This document shows positions 1 to 8,119 of a stretch of DNA of 13,270 bases, piece after piece. Origin of the DNA: Hydrocurvibacter sp036169815 (GTDB lineage Bacteria > Campylobacterota > Campylobacteria > Campylobacterales > Sulfurimonadaceae); the NCBI GenBank assembly GCA_036169815.1, contig JAVHOA010000065.1, forward strand, positions 1-13,270, given 5' to 3'. Both the position numbers and the translations under genes were made by a program. Position 1 is the first letter of the stretch, and each line of letters starts with the position of its first letter. A model generated the notes under the pieces. That model did no database searches, was not told where the DNA came from, and was given only the letters and a program-made list of their open reading frames with translations.

Positions 1-1
1 T

Positions 2-60
2 TGTCATATCCAACAACAAACTTAACTCTACAAGAATTAAGTTAACTGGATGATATGACA
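2..60. repeat. Imperfect nested inverted repeat before the tnsE-like gene
   Basis: A perfect 9-base inverted repeat has arms TGTCATATC (2-10) and GATATGACA (52-60). Inside it is a second pair, AACTTAA (19-25) with TTAAGTT (37-43). The right outer arm reaches the A of the start codon at 60. The dyad could be an operator, an RNA hairpin covering the translation start, or the end of an upstream transcript. No poly-T run follows, so it is not a typical intrinsic terminator. Its role is unknown. Confidence 0.4.
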
Positions 61-1700
61 TGGCTTCAAAAAGTATAGATGAATTATTGGAAAAATACAA
101 GTTCACAGAGCTTGAAATAGTTTCTGTTGGTGATTTTAAAATTAAAACATCACCCTTTTACTTTAAAGTAATATTTAAGTACACAGACTTAAATGGTAAA
201 AATTGGTATCCTGTAGCGGAAGCACCGCCTGAGGAGCTGCATAAAAGATATAAAGTCGGCAGCAAATTTTTCAAAAAAAGCCAGATTGGCTATGGAGATG
301 ATGTTTTTGTAGCATCATATGAGATTGATAATCGTGCACTGCCTAAAATACATAAAATGAGAGATGTACTATCTGATACCGATAAAAAAGTTATAACAGA
401 TGAAAAGATGGAAGAGTACTTCCTGAAACAAAACTGCTATTACATACATTATGAAGAATATGATTTAATAATTCCGCACTATACTATTGCTAATCACTTT
501 CATTTTAAATCTTCTGCTTTAAAAGATGCAATATTAAACAATACCTTTAGCTATCTCTATTTCCCAAACAGTTTTAAAAGAATAGATGAAAACAAGGTAG
601 AACTTCGTGTTAAAAGCAAAGCCAACCAATCTGACTTAAAAATTATATGTAATTTTTTAGAAAATAAGTTCTCATTTGAAACTTTTAAATATTATCTGGG
701 GCAAAGAGCTAAACTTTCAAAAAAACAAGAGTTTGTAGGAATTGAAGCATTGTTTCCATATCAAGACATTTTTAATATTAAAACTTTATCTAAGCAAATT
801 AACACTGCCGGCAAACCAAAAATACTCGTGCTTGGAATATATCAGGATGATTATAAATATAGTTTTAGCCAAATAAATTATTACATAGACAAATCAATTG
901 ATATAAATGGCATTGATATTGGAAAACCTAAATTTTCAAAAGAAAAGCCATCCTTTAACAGGGGCAATATTATCAATCGACCTCCTTCATCGAAGTACAT
1001 TACAAAAAAGAGAATATTTATTGAAACTGATTTTGGAGATTTAGACAATACAGAACTTCATCCGATATTTATAGGTGAAAATAATAATAATCCTATAGTG
1101 CCAAAAGATGTAGATAAATCAGTTGACGGCAGTTTTGAAGGGGCTGTTAATGGCGGAGATGAAAATTTACAGCCAACTAAAAGTTCAACAACATCGCAAG
1201 GTGGTGATAAACCAGAAAGTGAACTGTTTAATATAGAAGATTTTAAAACATTATTCGATTCATTAAAAAATCATAAGGACATATCAAATGCATATATTTC
1301 AGAGTGCATAGAGTTTGTTCCAAAAGAGAATGATAAAGGCAAAATCCCGACAAAATATTACACTGAACAAAGAATATTAAGAAAGTATATATATGGCAGC
1401 TTTAAATTCAAAGGCTTTAATATAGGATTTTTGGAGATAGAACACAGCAAGTCTTGGACTAATATATCAACATGGTTTTTTATATTCAAAAATGAGAGCA
1501 ATAATATAGATGTAAATTTTGTAAATAATATAGTGGCTGATTATTTAACCACAACCAATACTTTGAAAGATATTGAAAAGAGTTTGAAACTTAAAAATAT
1601 AATATTTTTTGGAAAAACGCATCTGTCAGATATTACTAAAGAAAAAGAGGTGTTTGATTGGATAAAAAGACTATTGATTGTGATTGTGGGCAAGCTATGA
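60..1700 (+). CDS. tnsE: TnsE-like Tn7-family transposition targeting protein
   Basis: In Tn7, TnsE is a DNA-binding target selector that directs insertion into replicating DNA, preferring lagging-strand structures and conjugating plasmids through the sliding clamp. This protein is 546 residues; Tn7 TnsE is about 538. The call rests on motif order recalled from Tn7 TnsE. There is an N-terminal beta-rich part with a spaced Trp and Pro (W49, P51, P56-57). A helix start, IPHYTIANHFHF (138-149), parallels the TnsE IPQLELARSLFL. A Gly/Ser/Asn-rich linker (about 340-388) is followed by a C-terminal domain (390-546) whose core LEIEHS...NIST (458-471) parallels LLEVDAS...LST. The end has a matching aromatic helix (FDWIKRLL). 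Overall identity is low. The start ATG sits at the edge of an inverted repeat and has only a weak Shine-Dalgarno (GGA). The stop overlaps the next ATG. No other tns gene is visible, because the window begins here. An unrelated two-domain protein is the alternative. Confidence 0.7.
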   Translation: MASKSIDELLEKYKFTELEIVSVGDFKIKTSPFYFKVIFKYTDLNGKNWYPVAEAPPEELHKRYKVGSKFFKKSQIGYGDDVFVASYEIDNRALPKIHKMRDVLSDTDKKVITDEKMEEYFLKQNCYYIHYEEYDLIIPHYTIANHFHFKSSALKDAILNNTFSYLYFPNSFKRIDENKVELRVKSKANQSDLKIICNFLENKFSFETFKYYLGQRAKLSKKQEFVGIEALFPYQDIFNIKTLSKQINTAGKPKILVLGIYQDDYKYSFSQINYYIDKSIDINGIDIGKPKFSKEKPSFNRGNIINRPPSSKYITKKRIFIETDFGDLDNTELHPIFIGENNNNPIVPKDVDKSVDGSFEGAVNGGDENLQPTKSSTTSQGGDKPESELFNIEDFKTLFDSLKNHKDISNAYISECIEFVPKENDKGKIPTKYYTEQRILRKYIYGSFKFKGFNIGFLEIEHSKSWTNISTWFFIFKNESNNIDVNFVNNIVADYLTTTNTLKDIEKSLKLKNIIFFGKTHLSDITKEKEVFDWIKRLLIVIVGKL

Positions 1701-2473
1701 TTGAAACTGTAGACTTCCATATTCCAGAGCTTAATACTATGAAGAAGTATCCCAAAGCGATATTTTATATAGGCAATACAGAACTGCTAAAAAGACCAAA
1801 GATTTCTATAGTTGGCAGTCGTAAACCAAATCAGTATGCAAGGCAATTTTCACATGACATTGCATCTAAGTTGTCACAAGCTGGAGTTTGTATAGTCAGT
1901 GGAGGTGCTATCGGCGTGGATGCTATATGTCATAAAGCCGCCGGAGCAAACAGTACCATAATGGTTGCGGGAACAGGGCTTGACAAGAGATACCCTGCAA
2001 TTAACAAAAATATTATTGAAGATATAGAAAGAGATGGATTAGTTCTAAGCCAGTTTCAAGCCGGAGTACCATCAAATAAATATAATTTTCCTCTTCGCAA
2101 TGAGTTGGTTGTTGCTTTGGGAGATATTCTCATTGTAACTTATGCAGATATAGACTCCGGAACGATGAGAAGCGTGGAATATGCTTTGAAAATGGGAAAG
2201 GAAATATATGTATTGCCACATAGGATTGGTGAAAGCGATGGTACAAACAAGCTTCTTAATAAAGGGCTTGCAAAAGTTATTTATGATGTTGATGAGTTTG
2301 TTGCCAAGTTTGGAGATATCGAGCAAAGAAACATTGTAAAAGATGAGTTTTTAGAATACTGTAAGACAAACCCAACTTATGATGAAGCTATAGCAAAATT
2401 TGGTGCTAAGGTTTTTGAATATGAGTTAAGTGGGAAAATAACTATTAAAAATAGTTCTATAAGATTATTTTAA
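1697..2473 (+). CDS. dprA: DprA/Smf-like DNA-processing protein, Campylobacterota type
   Basis: DprA binds single-stranded DNA in the cytoplasm and loads RecA during natural transformation. Using ATG 1697 the protein is 258 residues, matching the short epsilonproteobacterial form (about 260). The Rossmann core shows IVGSRKP (38-44), VSGGAIGVDAI (67-77), RYP (98-100), NFPLRN (130-135) and SGTMRS (154-159). The C-terminal domain (about 215-258) is the small winged-helix-like domain seen in Helicobacter DprA. An in-frame TTG at 1658 would add 13 residues. I chose ATG 1697 because it makes an ATGA overlap with the tnsE-like stop and because known relatives begin at this point. The housekeeping copy in this group usually lies near minE. 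Coupling to a TnsE-like gene therefore suggests an extra, mobile copy, though I cannot see the rest of the genome. The core motifs look intact, so a functional protein is expected. Confidence 0.88.
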   Translation: MIETVDFHIPELNTMKKYPKAIFYIGNTELLKRPKISIVGSRKPNQYARQFSHDIASKLSQAGVCIVSGGAIGVDAICHKAAGANSTIMVAGTGLDKRYPAINKNIIEDIERDGLVLSQFQAGVPSNKYNFPLRNELVVALGDILIVTYADIDSGTMRSVEYALKMGKEIYVLPHRIGESDGTNKLLNKGLAKVIYDVDEFVAKFGDIEQRNIVKDEFLEYCKTNPTYDEAIAKFGAKVFEYELSGKITIKNSSIRLF

Positions 2474-2474
2474 T

Positions 2475-2480
2475 TATAAT
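2475..2480 (+). promoter_or_regulatory. Candidate -10 box for the defence operon
   Basis: The sequence TATAAT lies 2 bases after the dprA stop, in the only gap (2474-2536) before the five-gene plus-strand operon. No good -35 is seen upstream, where TAGTTC occupies 2452-2457. In such AT-rich DNA a chance match is possible. The position is sensible for an operon promoter giving a leader of about 50 bases. Confidence 0.3.
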
Positions 2481-2536
2481 CCATAGTTAGTATGCAAATT
2501 TAATTGTAGCAATGTATTTTTTTGGAAAGGAAAGTG

Positions 2537-4048
2537 ATGATTGAATATGAAGATGTCACACCAAATCCAGAATATCTTATCAAATCTATTGCCGAGCAAG
2601 GCTATAGCTTGGAAACAGCACTTGCTGACTTAATGGACAATTCTATATCTGCGCATGCCGATAAAATAGAAATATTAATTAAAATGGACGAAGAGCCATT
2701 CACGCTGTTCTTAGCTGATAACGGTGATGGAATGGATGAAGAAGCTCTGAAATCGAGTATGCATTTTCCCAGCAACTCACCTGACAGCCAGCGTGCTGCT
2801 TTAGACTTGGGCCGTTTTGGTTTAGGAATGAAAACAGCTTCATTTTCACAAACTAGAAAATTTACTGTTCTTTCCAGAAAAAAAGGCACAAGTGAGTATT
2901 TTGGCAGAACTTGGGATTTAAATGCTTTGAGAACGAATAAATGGCAATTAATAGTTAACTCCAAAGAAGAAATTGAACAAATAATTCGTGCCTATAAAAC
3001 ACAAAATCAAGATAACCTTGGACAGTTTGACAATTATGAACCAAATGTTATTATAATTTGGTACGGTTTATATAAATACGAAGAATACCTGGAAGAAGAC
3101 AATCGCAGAAAGGCTTTAAAGCGCGAAATTACTGAAGTTGCTACTGATCATTTGTCTTTAGTCTTTCACCGCTTTATGGAGCGAAAGAAGTCGCCTCTGC
3201 AGGTGCGTGTAAATAATCTCCGCTTAAAAGCATTCAATCCTTTTCCTGCAGATGAGAGTGGTCTTCGCTCTGTTGAATTTAAACAGAAAAGTTTTGGTTC
3301 AGACTCAATAAAACTGGAAGGATTTGTTTTACCCGCAAGAAGCATTGACGAGACAAAAGAAAGTAATTTTACCCTCTGGACCACCAAGTACCGTAGTCTT
3401 ACAGACATGGAAGGTATCTATATCTATAGAGCTGATCGAATAATCTTATTCGGAGGATGGAACGGTCTTATTAAAAAAGCACCTAGGCTTCAGCTTGCCA
3501 GACTGAGAGTCGAAATCGGTAATAGTGTAGATCATCTTTTGCACTTAAATGTTGCAAAATCACAAGTCATAATTCCTCATGATTTAAAAGATGCTTTTGA
3601 AAGCTATATCAATGACTTAAAAGAAGAGGCCAAAAAAGAGTTTTTTAACAGAGGTACAAACAAATTTCCTACTAGAAAAGAAAAAACAAGCAGCTTGTTT
3701 GAGCGTACTGCTTCCAATAAAGGCATGCTACTAGAAGTAAACACACACTTTCCAATCATACAAGCACTAAATAATGAACTGTCTTCCTCTGGTCAAGCAC
3801 ATCTGAAAGTATTATTGAGAATGATTAACACACAAATCAGTGATATTAGACAAACTCACGAGGACAAGGTCTTTCTTGGAGTGGAAAGTAACGATAACCT
3901 TTCTATTGAAGAGTTGTTAAAAACAATCAACAGTCTTATTCTTGCCGGTATAGATATTAAAGTAATAAAAAGAGAAGTACTCCCGAAACTAGGCTACAAA
4001 ACAGATTCATATCCTCAAGAGATTTTAAAGATATTAAATGACAAATAG
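2537..4048 (+). CDS. MORC/MutL-type GHKL ATPase of a restriction-like defence operon
   Basis: This is a predicted GHKL-fold ATPase of 503 residues, related to MutL and eukaryotic MORC proteins. These dimerise on ATP binding and act as clamps or switches on DNA. The motifs are clear. The N-box is LADLMDNSISA with D31 and N35, the Mg/ATP loop is DNGDGM (D61, G63, G65), and the lid is GRFGLGMKTAS (92-102). The general-base position holds Asp (D31) instead of the usual Glu. The remaining 350 residues should hold an S5-like transducer domain and a helical tail. A TTG at 2522 would add 5 residues. ATG 2537 is preferred because AAGGA (2527-2531) sits 5 bases before it. It opens the operon and overlaps the Z1 gene by 11 bases. 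Bacterial members in this setting have been predicted to be core parts of restriction-modification-like systems. The exact role here is inferred. Confidence 0.85.
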   Translation: MIEYEDVTPNPEYLIKSIAEQGYSLETALADLMDNSISAHADKIEILIKMDEEPFTLFLADNGDGMDEEALKSSMHFPSNSPDSQRAALDLGRFGLGMKTASFSQTRKFTVLSRKKGTSEYFGRTWDLNALRTNKWQLIVNSKEEIEQIIRAYKTQNQDNLGQFDNYEPNVIIIWYGLYKYEEYLEEDNRRKALKREITEVATDHLSLVFHRFMERKKSPLQVRVNNLRLKAFNPFPADESGLRSVEFKQKSFGSDSIKLEGFVLPARSIDETKESNFTLWTTKYRSLTDMEGIYIYRADRIILFGGWNGLIKKAPRLQLARLRVEIGNSVDHLLHLNVAKSQVIIPHDLKDAFESYINDLKEEAKKEFFNRGTNKFPTRKEKTSSLFERTASNKGMLLEVNTHFPIIQALNNELSSSGQAHLKVLLRMINTQISDIRQTHEDKVFLGVESNDNLSIEELLKTINSLILAGIDIKVIKREVLPKLGYKTDSYPQEILKILNDK

Positions 4049-7000
4049 ACAACATATAGATCATATAAACACATATATAAATAATTTTTTCAATAAAGAA
4101 AAAGAAGAAAAAGGTTTTGTAAGTAGAGAATTCTTTGAATCACAGTCTTTAAAATCAAAAGTAAAATCAACAATAGATTTGTTGTCAGATGCAGGAGCTA
4201 TTCCTTTATTGAATGAAGACAAGTTTAATAAACTTTATGAGACTGCAATCAAAGAGTCAAGACATCAAAATCAAGCCGGGATGACACCCAGTATTTCTTT
4301 GACCAGCCAAGATGCAAAAAACAATCTTTGGCTGACCAAAGAAAGGATTGAAGAACTTGGCTGGGAGAGCGATGAAATAAATACATACAGAGCAAGATAT
4401 ATGGCCTATCTAAAAAAGATAGGACGCTCAAATGATTACATAGACGAGACTAAACGGTCAAGTCTTGAAATTATTAAAAAATTCGGAAATCCGGAGTCTG
4501 AACAAGCTTATTTCGTAAGAGGCTTGGTTGTTGGAAGTGTTCAATCTGGAAAAACTTCAAATTTTAATGCTGTAATCAACAGTGCTATAGATGTGGGTTA
4601 TGATCTGATTATAGTATTATCCGGGATAATGGAAGATTTGAGAATACAGACTCAGATAAGAATAGAAAAAGAAGTTGAAGGAAAATATATCAATGGAGCC
4701 TTTATCGGAGTCGGTGATCCTCATTCATTTGGAACATTGGGAATACACAGGGATGTAAATCAAGTGATTATACCGACATCGGTGAATACAGATTTTAAAA
4801 AAAATATGAAAGAAGCCGACTTTAATTTAAACCATACAAATGTTCTAGTCTGTAAAAAGAACACCGGCGTCCTTAAAAACCTTATCTTATGGCTGGACAA
4901 CTATCTTAACGAGAACAAAGACAAAATTGAAATTCCTTTTCTGATTATTGATGATGAAGCAGACAATGCTTCATTAAACAACTTGGGACATAAAGGAATA
5001 GAGTATGCATCAATCATCAATGGGCATATTCGTGCTCTTCTAGCTTTGTTTAATAAGAAAACATACTTAGGATATACAGCAACCCCTTTTAGCAATGTAC
5101 TGCAGGATAGGAATGAAAAACCGTTAACAAAATGGAAGATAACAGATGCCGGTCAAACCAAAGAATTTGATCAGGAAGCGAGCCTTTTTCCTCATGATTT
5201 TATAGAGCTTCTTTTTCCGCCTCCAAACTACATAGGAGCCAAACACTTTTTTGAAACAAGACTGAATGAAGTTAAAAAGATAGATCCCCTGGTTCCCTCT
5301 GCCATTGATGATTATTTGCAGTCTTTTCCGCATAGAGTAAACAAGGATGATTTACAGCCAACACTCAGTATAGATAAAGATACAAGAGCCACCAAGAAAG
5401 AGGATAATTTCCCACCTGAAGGGGTTCTTCCAAACTCTCTTAAAGATGCGATTAAATGCTTCATAATTTCAACAGCAATTCGTACAAGCAGAGAGAAAGA
5501 GATGTATCAATCAAAAATGTTTCAGCCGCACAACACAATGCTTATACATATTTCAAGATTTACAACATGGCAAACCAAAACTAAGAATAATGTACAAACC
5601 TATGTTAACGAACTTATAAGCTTATTAAATAATGATTCTCCGTCAGACAAAAATGGAATTTATGCAAATTTTGAAATTATATGGAATAAGTACTATGCAT
5701 ATATTATGGAAAATATTGGGAGATATTTACCAGATGATTATGAAGATGATTTTTTAACTCCTAGGACATTTAAAGATATTCAACCATTACTCATCAATGC
5801 TATTAGTGACATAGAAGTAAAAGCAATCAACAGTGAAACCAAAGATTCTTTGACCTATCCTGAAGGCAATGCAAAAAAATACATTGCAATTGGCGGAAAC
5901 AGGCTGTCCAGGGGATTTACTCTTGAAGGTCTGACAATAAATTACTTTATTCGAAATACCAACTACTCTGATACTTTGTTGCAGATGGGAAGGTGGTTCG
6001 GTTATCGTCCTGGCTATATTGACTGCTGCAAAGTTTTTGCTACGCAGGACGGATTGGACAAGTTTGACCAAACTACATCTACCATTGAGGACCTGGAGCA
6101 AAAATTTATTGAGATGAATCGTAATCCGGCGAACACTCCTGATAATTTTGCATTGCGTGTACTGAAGCACCCCGGTGTCCTAAAATTGACACGTCCTTCA
6201 ATTTTAAAAAATACAAGAGAAGTAAACTGGTCATATTCTGACCATTTGATACAAACGACAAAATTTCATATAGACGATAAGAAGATAAAAAGAGCATGGG
6301 AATCGCTGGTATCTCATATTTCAAAAATCAAAGACAAGTTTGAAATTAAATATGATGATAAAAACAATCCTGACTACCTAGAATATCAAATTGAGAATGT
6401 TAATCAGCTCTTTGACTTTTTTAAACTGCCAAATACTTTTTACGATCCGGTAGACAAAGAAGGAACAAATCATTTTTCAGAATTAGAGGAATATATCAAG
6501 CTCTGTTCCAAAGAAAAAAAACTTATAAAATGGTCAATAGTAATTAAAGTCTCTGGTAATGGTGCGAAAATTAAAGCATCCGACTCAGGGCTGCCTCTGG
6601 ATGTCAATAAAGCAGTAAGAAGCGGGTTGAAACCGGTAACAAGATGGGCTAATGAACTTTTAGATAATCAAATTTTTGCAGCCGGCGGAGGTTCATCTAA
6701 CATTTTAGGCGGCGGAAAAGATATGCAGGTACGTTTGGAGAAAACAGAAATCTTATCAGCTGCTAAAGAGTTTAAAGAGCAGCTGTTTATAGATTTAAAA
6801 AAGAAATATAAAGATCTGTCAGATGCTGATATTCAAAAGAAAGTTGATAAAACTGGAGTTCCTGAAAAAGCATTTCGCAGGAAAATGACCGATGAAGAAG
6901 GTGTCTTGATTATTTATCTGATGGATTTGGAGTCTGTCTTTAAATATGATGGGGAAGAAATCCCTGAATTAAATGCATTGAAAGCAACATTGGACACAAG

Positions 7001-7145
7001 TATTCCGTTGATTGGTTACGCTATAGGAATTCCCGAAGTTGACAGTAAAATCGGTGGGAACTACCTGGAAAGTAAATTTCATATTGAGCCGGAGTCAGAA
7101 GAAGACAATGAGGAGTTTGAAGACTATGCAGAGGTTTTAGAATGA
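4038..7145 (+). CDS. Z1-domain superfamily II helicase-like ATPase
   Basis: This 1035-residue protein carries the Z1 domain (PF10593, once labelled a putative endonuclease), a divergent superfamily II helicase-type motor found in defence operons. Walker A is GSVQSGKT (166-173), Walker B is IIDDEAD (303-309) and the motif III equivalent is GYTATPFSN (345-353). A motif V-like stretch is GGNRLSRGFTLEG (619-631). The family hallmark QMGRWFGYRPGY (649-660) supplies the motif VI arginines. The first 150 residues and the last 350 are of unknown role, and the tail is very acidic. The usual partner in this gene order is the DUF4420 nuclease that follows by an ATGA overlap. The start overlaps the ATPase stop by 11 bases with only a weak Shine-Dalgarno, so reinitiation is likely. 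ATP-driven DNA movement or remodelling is the expected activity. Nuclease activity is not supported by any visible motif. Confidence 0.9.
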   Translation: MTNRQHIDHINTYINNFFNKEKEEKGFVSREFFESQSLKSKVKSTIDLLSDAGAIPLLNEDKFNKLYETAIKESRHQNQAGMTPSISLTSQDAKNNLWLTKERIEELGWESDEINTYRARYMAYLKKIGRSNDYIDETKRSSLEIIKKFGNPESEQAYFVRGLVVGSVQSGKTSNFNAVINSAIDVGYDLIIVLSGIMEDLRIQTQIRIEKEVEGKYINGAFIGVGDPHSFGTLGIHRDVNQVIIPTSVNTDFKKNMKEADFNLNHTNVLVCKKNTGVLKNLILWLDNYLNENKDKIEIPFLIIDDEADNASLNNLGHKGIEYASIINGHIRALLALFNKKTYLGYTATPFSNVLQDRNEKPLTKWKITDAGQTKEFDQEASLFPHDFIELLFPPPNYIGAKHFFETRLNEVKKIDPLVPSAIDDYLQSFPHRVNKDDLQPTLSIDKDTRATKKEDNFPPEGVLPNSLKDAIKCFIISTAIRTSREKEMYQSKMFQPHNTMLIHISRFTTWQTKTKNNVQTYVNELISLLNNDSPSDKNGIYANFEIIWNKYYAYIMENIGRYLPDDYEDDFLTPRTFKDIQPLLINAISDIEVKAINSETKDSLTYPEGNAKKYIAIGGNRLSRGFTLEGLTINYFIRNTNYSDTLLQMGRWFGYRPGYIDCCKVFATQDGLDKFDQTTSTIEDLEQKFIEMNRNPANTPDNFALRVLKHPGVLKLTRPSILKNTREVNWSYSDHLIQTTKFHIDDKKIKRAWESLVSHISKIKDKFEIKYDDKNNPDYLEYQIENVNQLFDFFKLPNTFYDPVDKEGTNHFSELEEYIKLCSKEKKLIKWSIVIKVSGNGAKIKASDSGLPLDVNKAVRSGLKPVTRWANELLDNQIFAAGGGSSNILGGGKDMQVRLEKTEILSAAKEFKEQLFIDLKKKYKDLSDADIQKKVDKTGVPEKAFRRKMTDEEGVLIIYLMDLESVFKYDGEEIPELNALKATLDTSIPLIGYAIGIPEVDSKIGGNYLESKFHIEPESEEDNEEFEDYAEVLE

Positions 7146-8119
7146 TACAATCAGATAATTTAGACATTCTTTGGGCAGGATTAACCTATACAGGCAAGAG
7201 TGAATTTGAATATACAAGAATAGATGATGGTGACTCTATTCCTGAAGTAAGCCTTGGGTTTAACTCAAAGCAGAACAGATGTTTACTGTTGGAACTTCCA
7301 AAAGTCCATAATGTTGATTTCCAGACTTCTGTCAAGCAAAACTTGACAATGAGTTTTTTCAATGATACCGGATATATAGTCCTGGAGTTGACAGACAGCA
7401 GTTATACTGACCTTTTCAATGATCTAGTCATTTCAATTTATCAACGCATATACAAATTGGCGGATGTATATGAGTATTCAAAAATATTTATCCAAATGTT
7501 TTATAAATGGAGCGAATTTTTTGATGACAGGAAGTCAGAAAAATTATCGCAGGATATTATAAAAGGTATTTTTGGTGAGCTCTTTGTACTTAAAACATTG
7601 ATTGAAGACTGCAATTCATCTCATCTCAATGATTTATTACATTCATGGAAAGGTCCTTATGACAAGGGGCATGACTTTGAGTTTGACCAAAAGAACATTG
7701 AAGTAAAAACCAAAGAAATGTCAAAACTGTCTGTAAAAATATCAAGTGAATACCAGCTGGAAGCGGAAGCTGACAAAGCTTTAGAGCTTCTGGTCTTATC
7801 TGTAGAAACAAACTCGGAAGAAGGACAGTCGCTGCGTTTGTTGTTTACCGATGTGAAAGATATGATAATCAACAAAATGGGAGATGTATCAGTAGTACTT
7901 GAAGCATTGTCTCAAAAAAATATTACTGCACAAAACATATATAAATATGATAACTACCGTTTTGAGGTTCTTGAAGAAGTTGCTTACGATTGTAATAATC
8001 CGGAATTCCCCAAACTTACCAAGTCAAATACGCCCAAAGCCATAGGCAGTATTCAATATACACTCCATTTAAGTTATCTTAGTGAATTTATCGTATCAGC
8101 AAAGAAATATCATGACTGA
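7142..8119 (+). CDS. PD-(D/E)XK motif protein (DUF4420 family)
   Basis: This is a predicted nuclease of the restriction-endonuclease fold, 325 residues, the usual size for this family (PF14390). The probable active site is a helix glutamate in GIFGELFVL (E146), then D178 in GHDFEF, then IEVKT with E187 and K189. That spacing and order is the classic E...D...ExK pattern. The N-terminal 130 residues contain beta-rich segments of unknown role. The start ATG forms a 4-base overlap with the Z1 stop and has AGAGG (7130-7134) 7 bases upstream. The gene overlaps the AIPR start by 8 bases. In related clusters this gene is nearly always paired with Z1, so the two probably form one machine with Z1 as motor and this protein as cutter. 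DNA cleavage has not been shown for this protein; it is inferred from the motif. Confidence 0.86.
   Translation: MIQSDNLDILWAGLTYTGKSEFEYTRIDDGDSIPEVSLGFNSKQNRCLLLELPKVHNVDFQTSVKQNLTMSFFNDTGYIVLELTDSSYTDLFNDLVISIYQRIYKLADVYEYSKIFIQMFYKWSEFFDDRKSEKLSQDIIKGIFGELFVLKTLIEDCNSSHLNDLLHSWKGPYDKGHDFEFDQKNIEVKTKEMSKLSVKISSEYQLEAEADKALELLVLSVETNSEEGQSLRLLFTDVKDMIINKMGDVSVVLEALSQKNITAQNIYKYDNYRFEVLEEVAYDCNNPEFPKLTKSNTPKAIGSIQYTLHLSYLSEFIVSAKKYHD

Noticed and set aside
3..53. Short frame (VISNNKLNSTRIKLTG, stop 51-53) that could be the end of an upstream gene
   Set aside because: Another frame also stops at 43-45, and only 15 or so codons are visible, so the true upstream gene and its end cannot be decided.
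1658..1696. TTG start adding 13 residues to the DprA-like protein
   Set aside because: The added residues match nothing in DprA, and ATG 1697 gives a clean ATGA overlap and the family N-terminus.
5787..6170. 127-codon open frame on the minus strand inside the Z1 gene
   Set aside because: It lies opposite the strongest Z1 motifs (619-660), has no recognisable domain, and is a shadow of the coding strand.
8082..8111. GTG start adding 10 residues to the AIPR protein
   Set aside because: ATG 8112 fits the short-overlap pattern of the operon, and no better Shine-Dalgarno supports the GTG.
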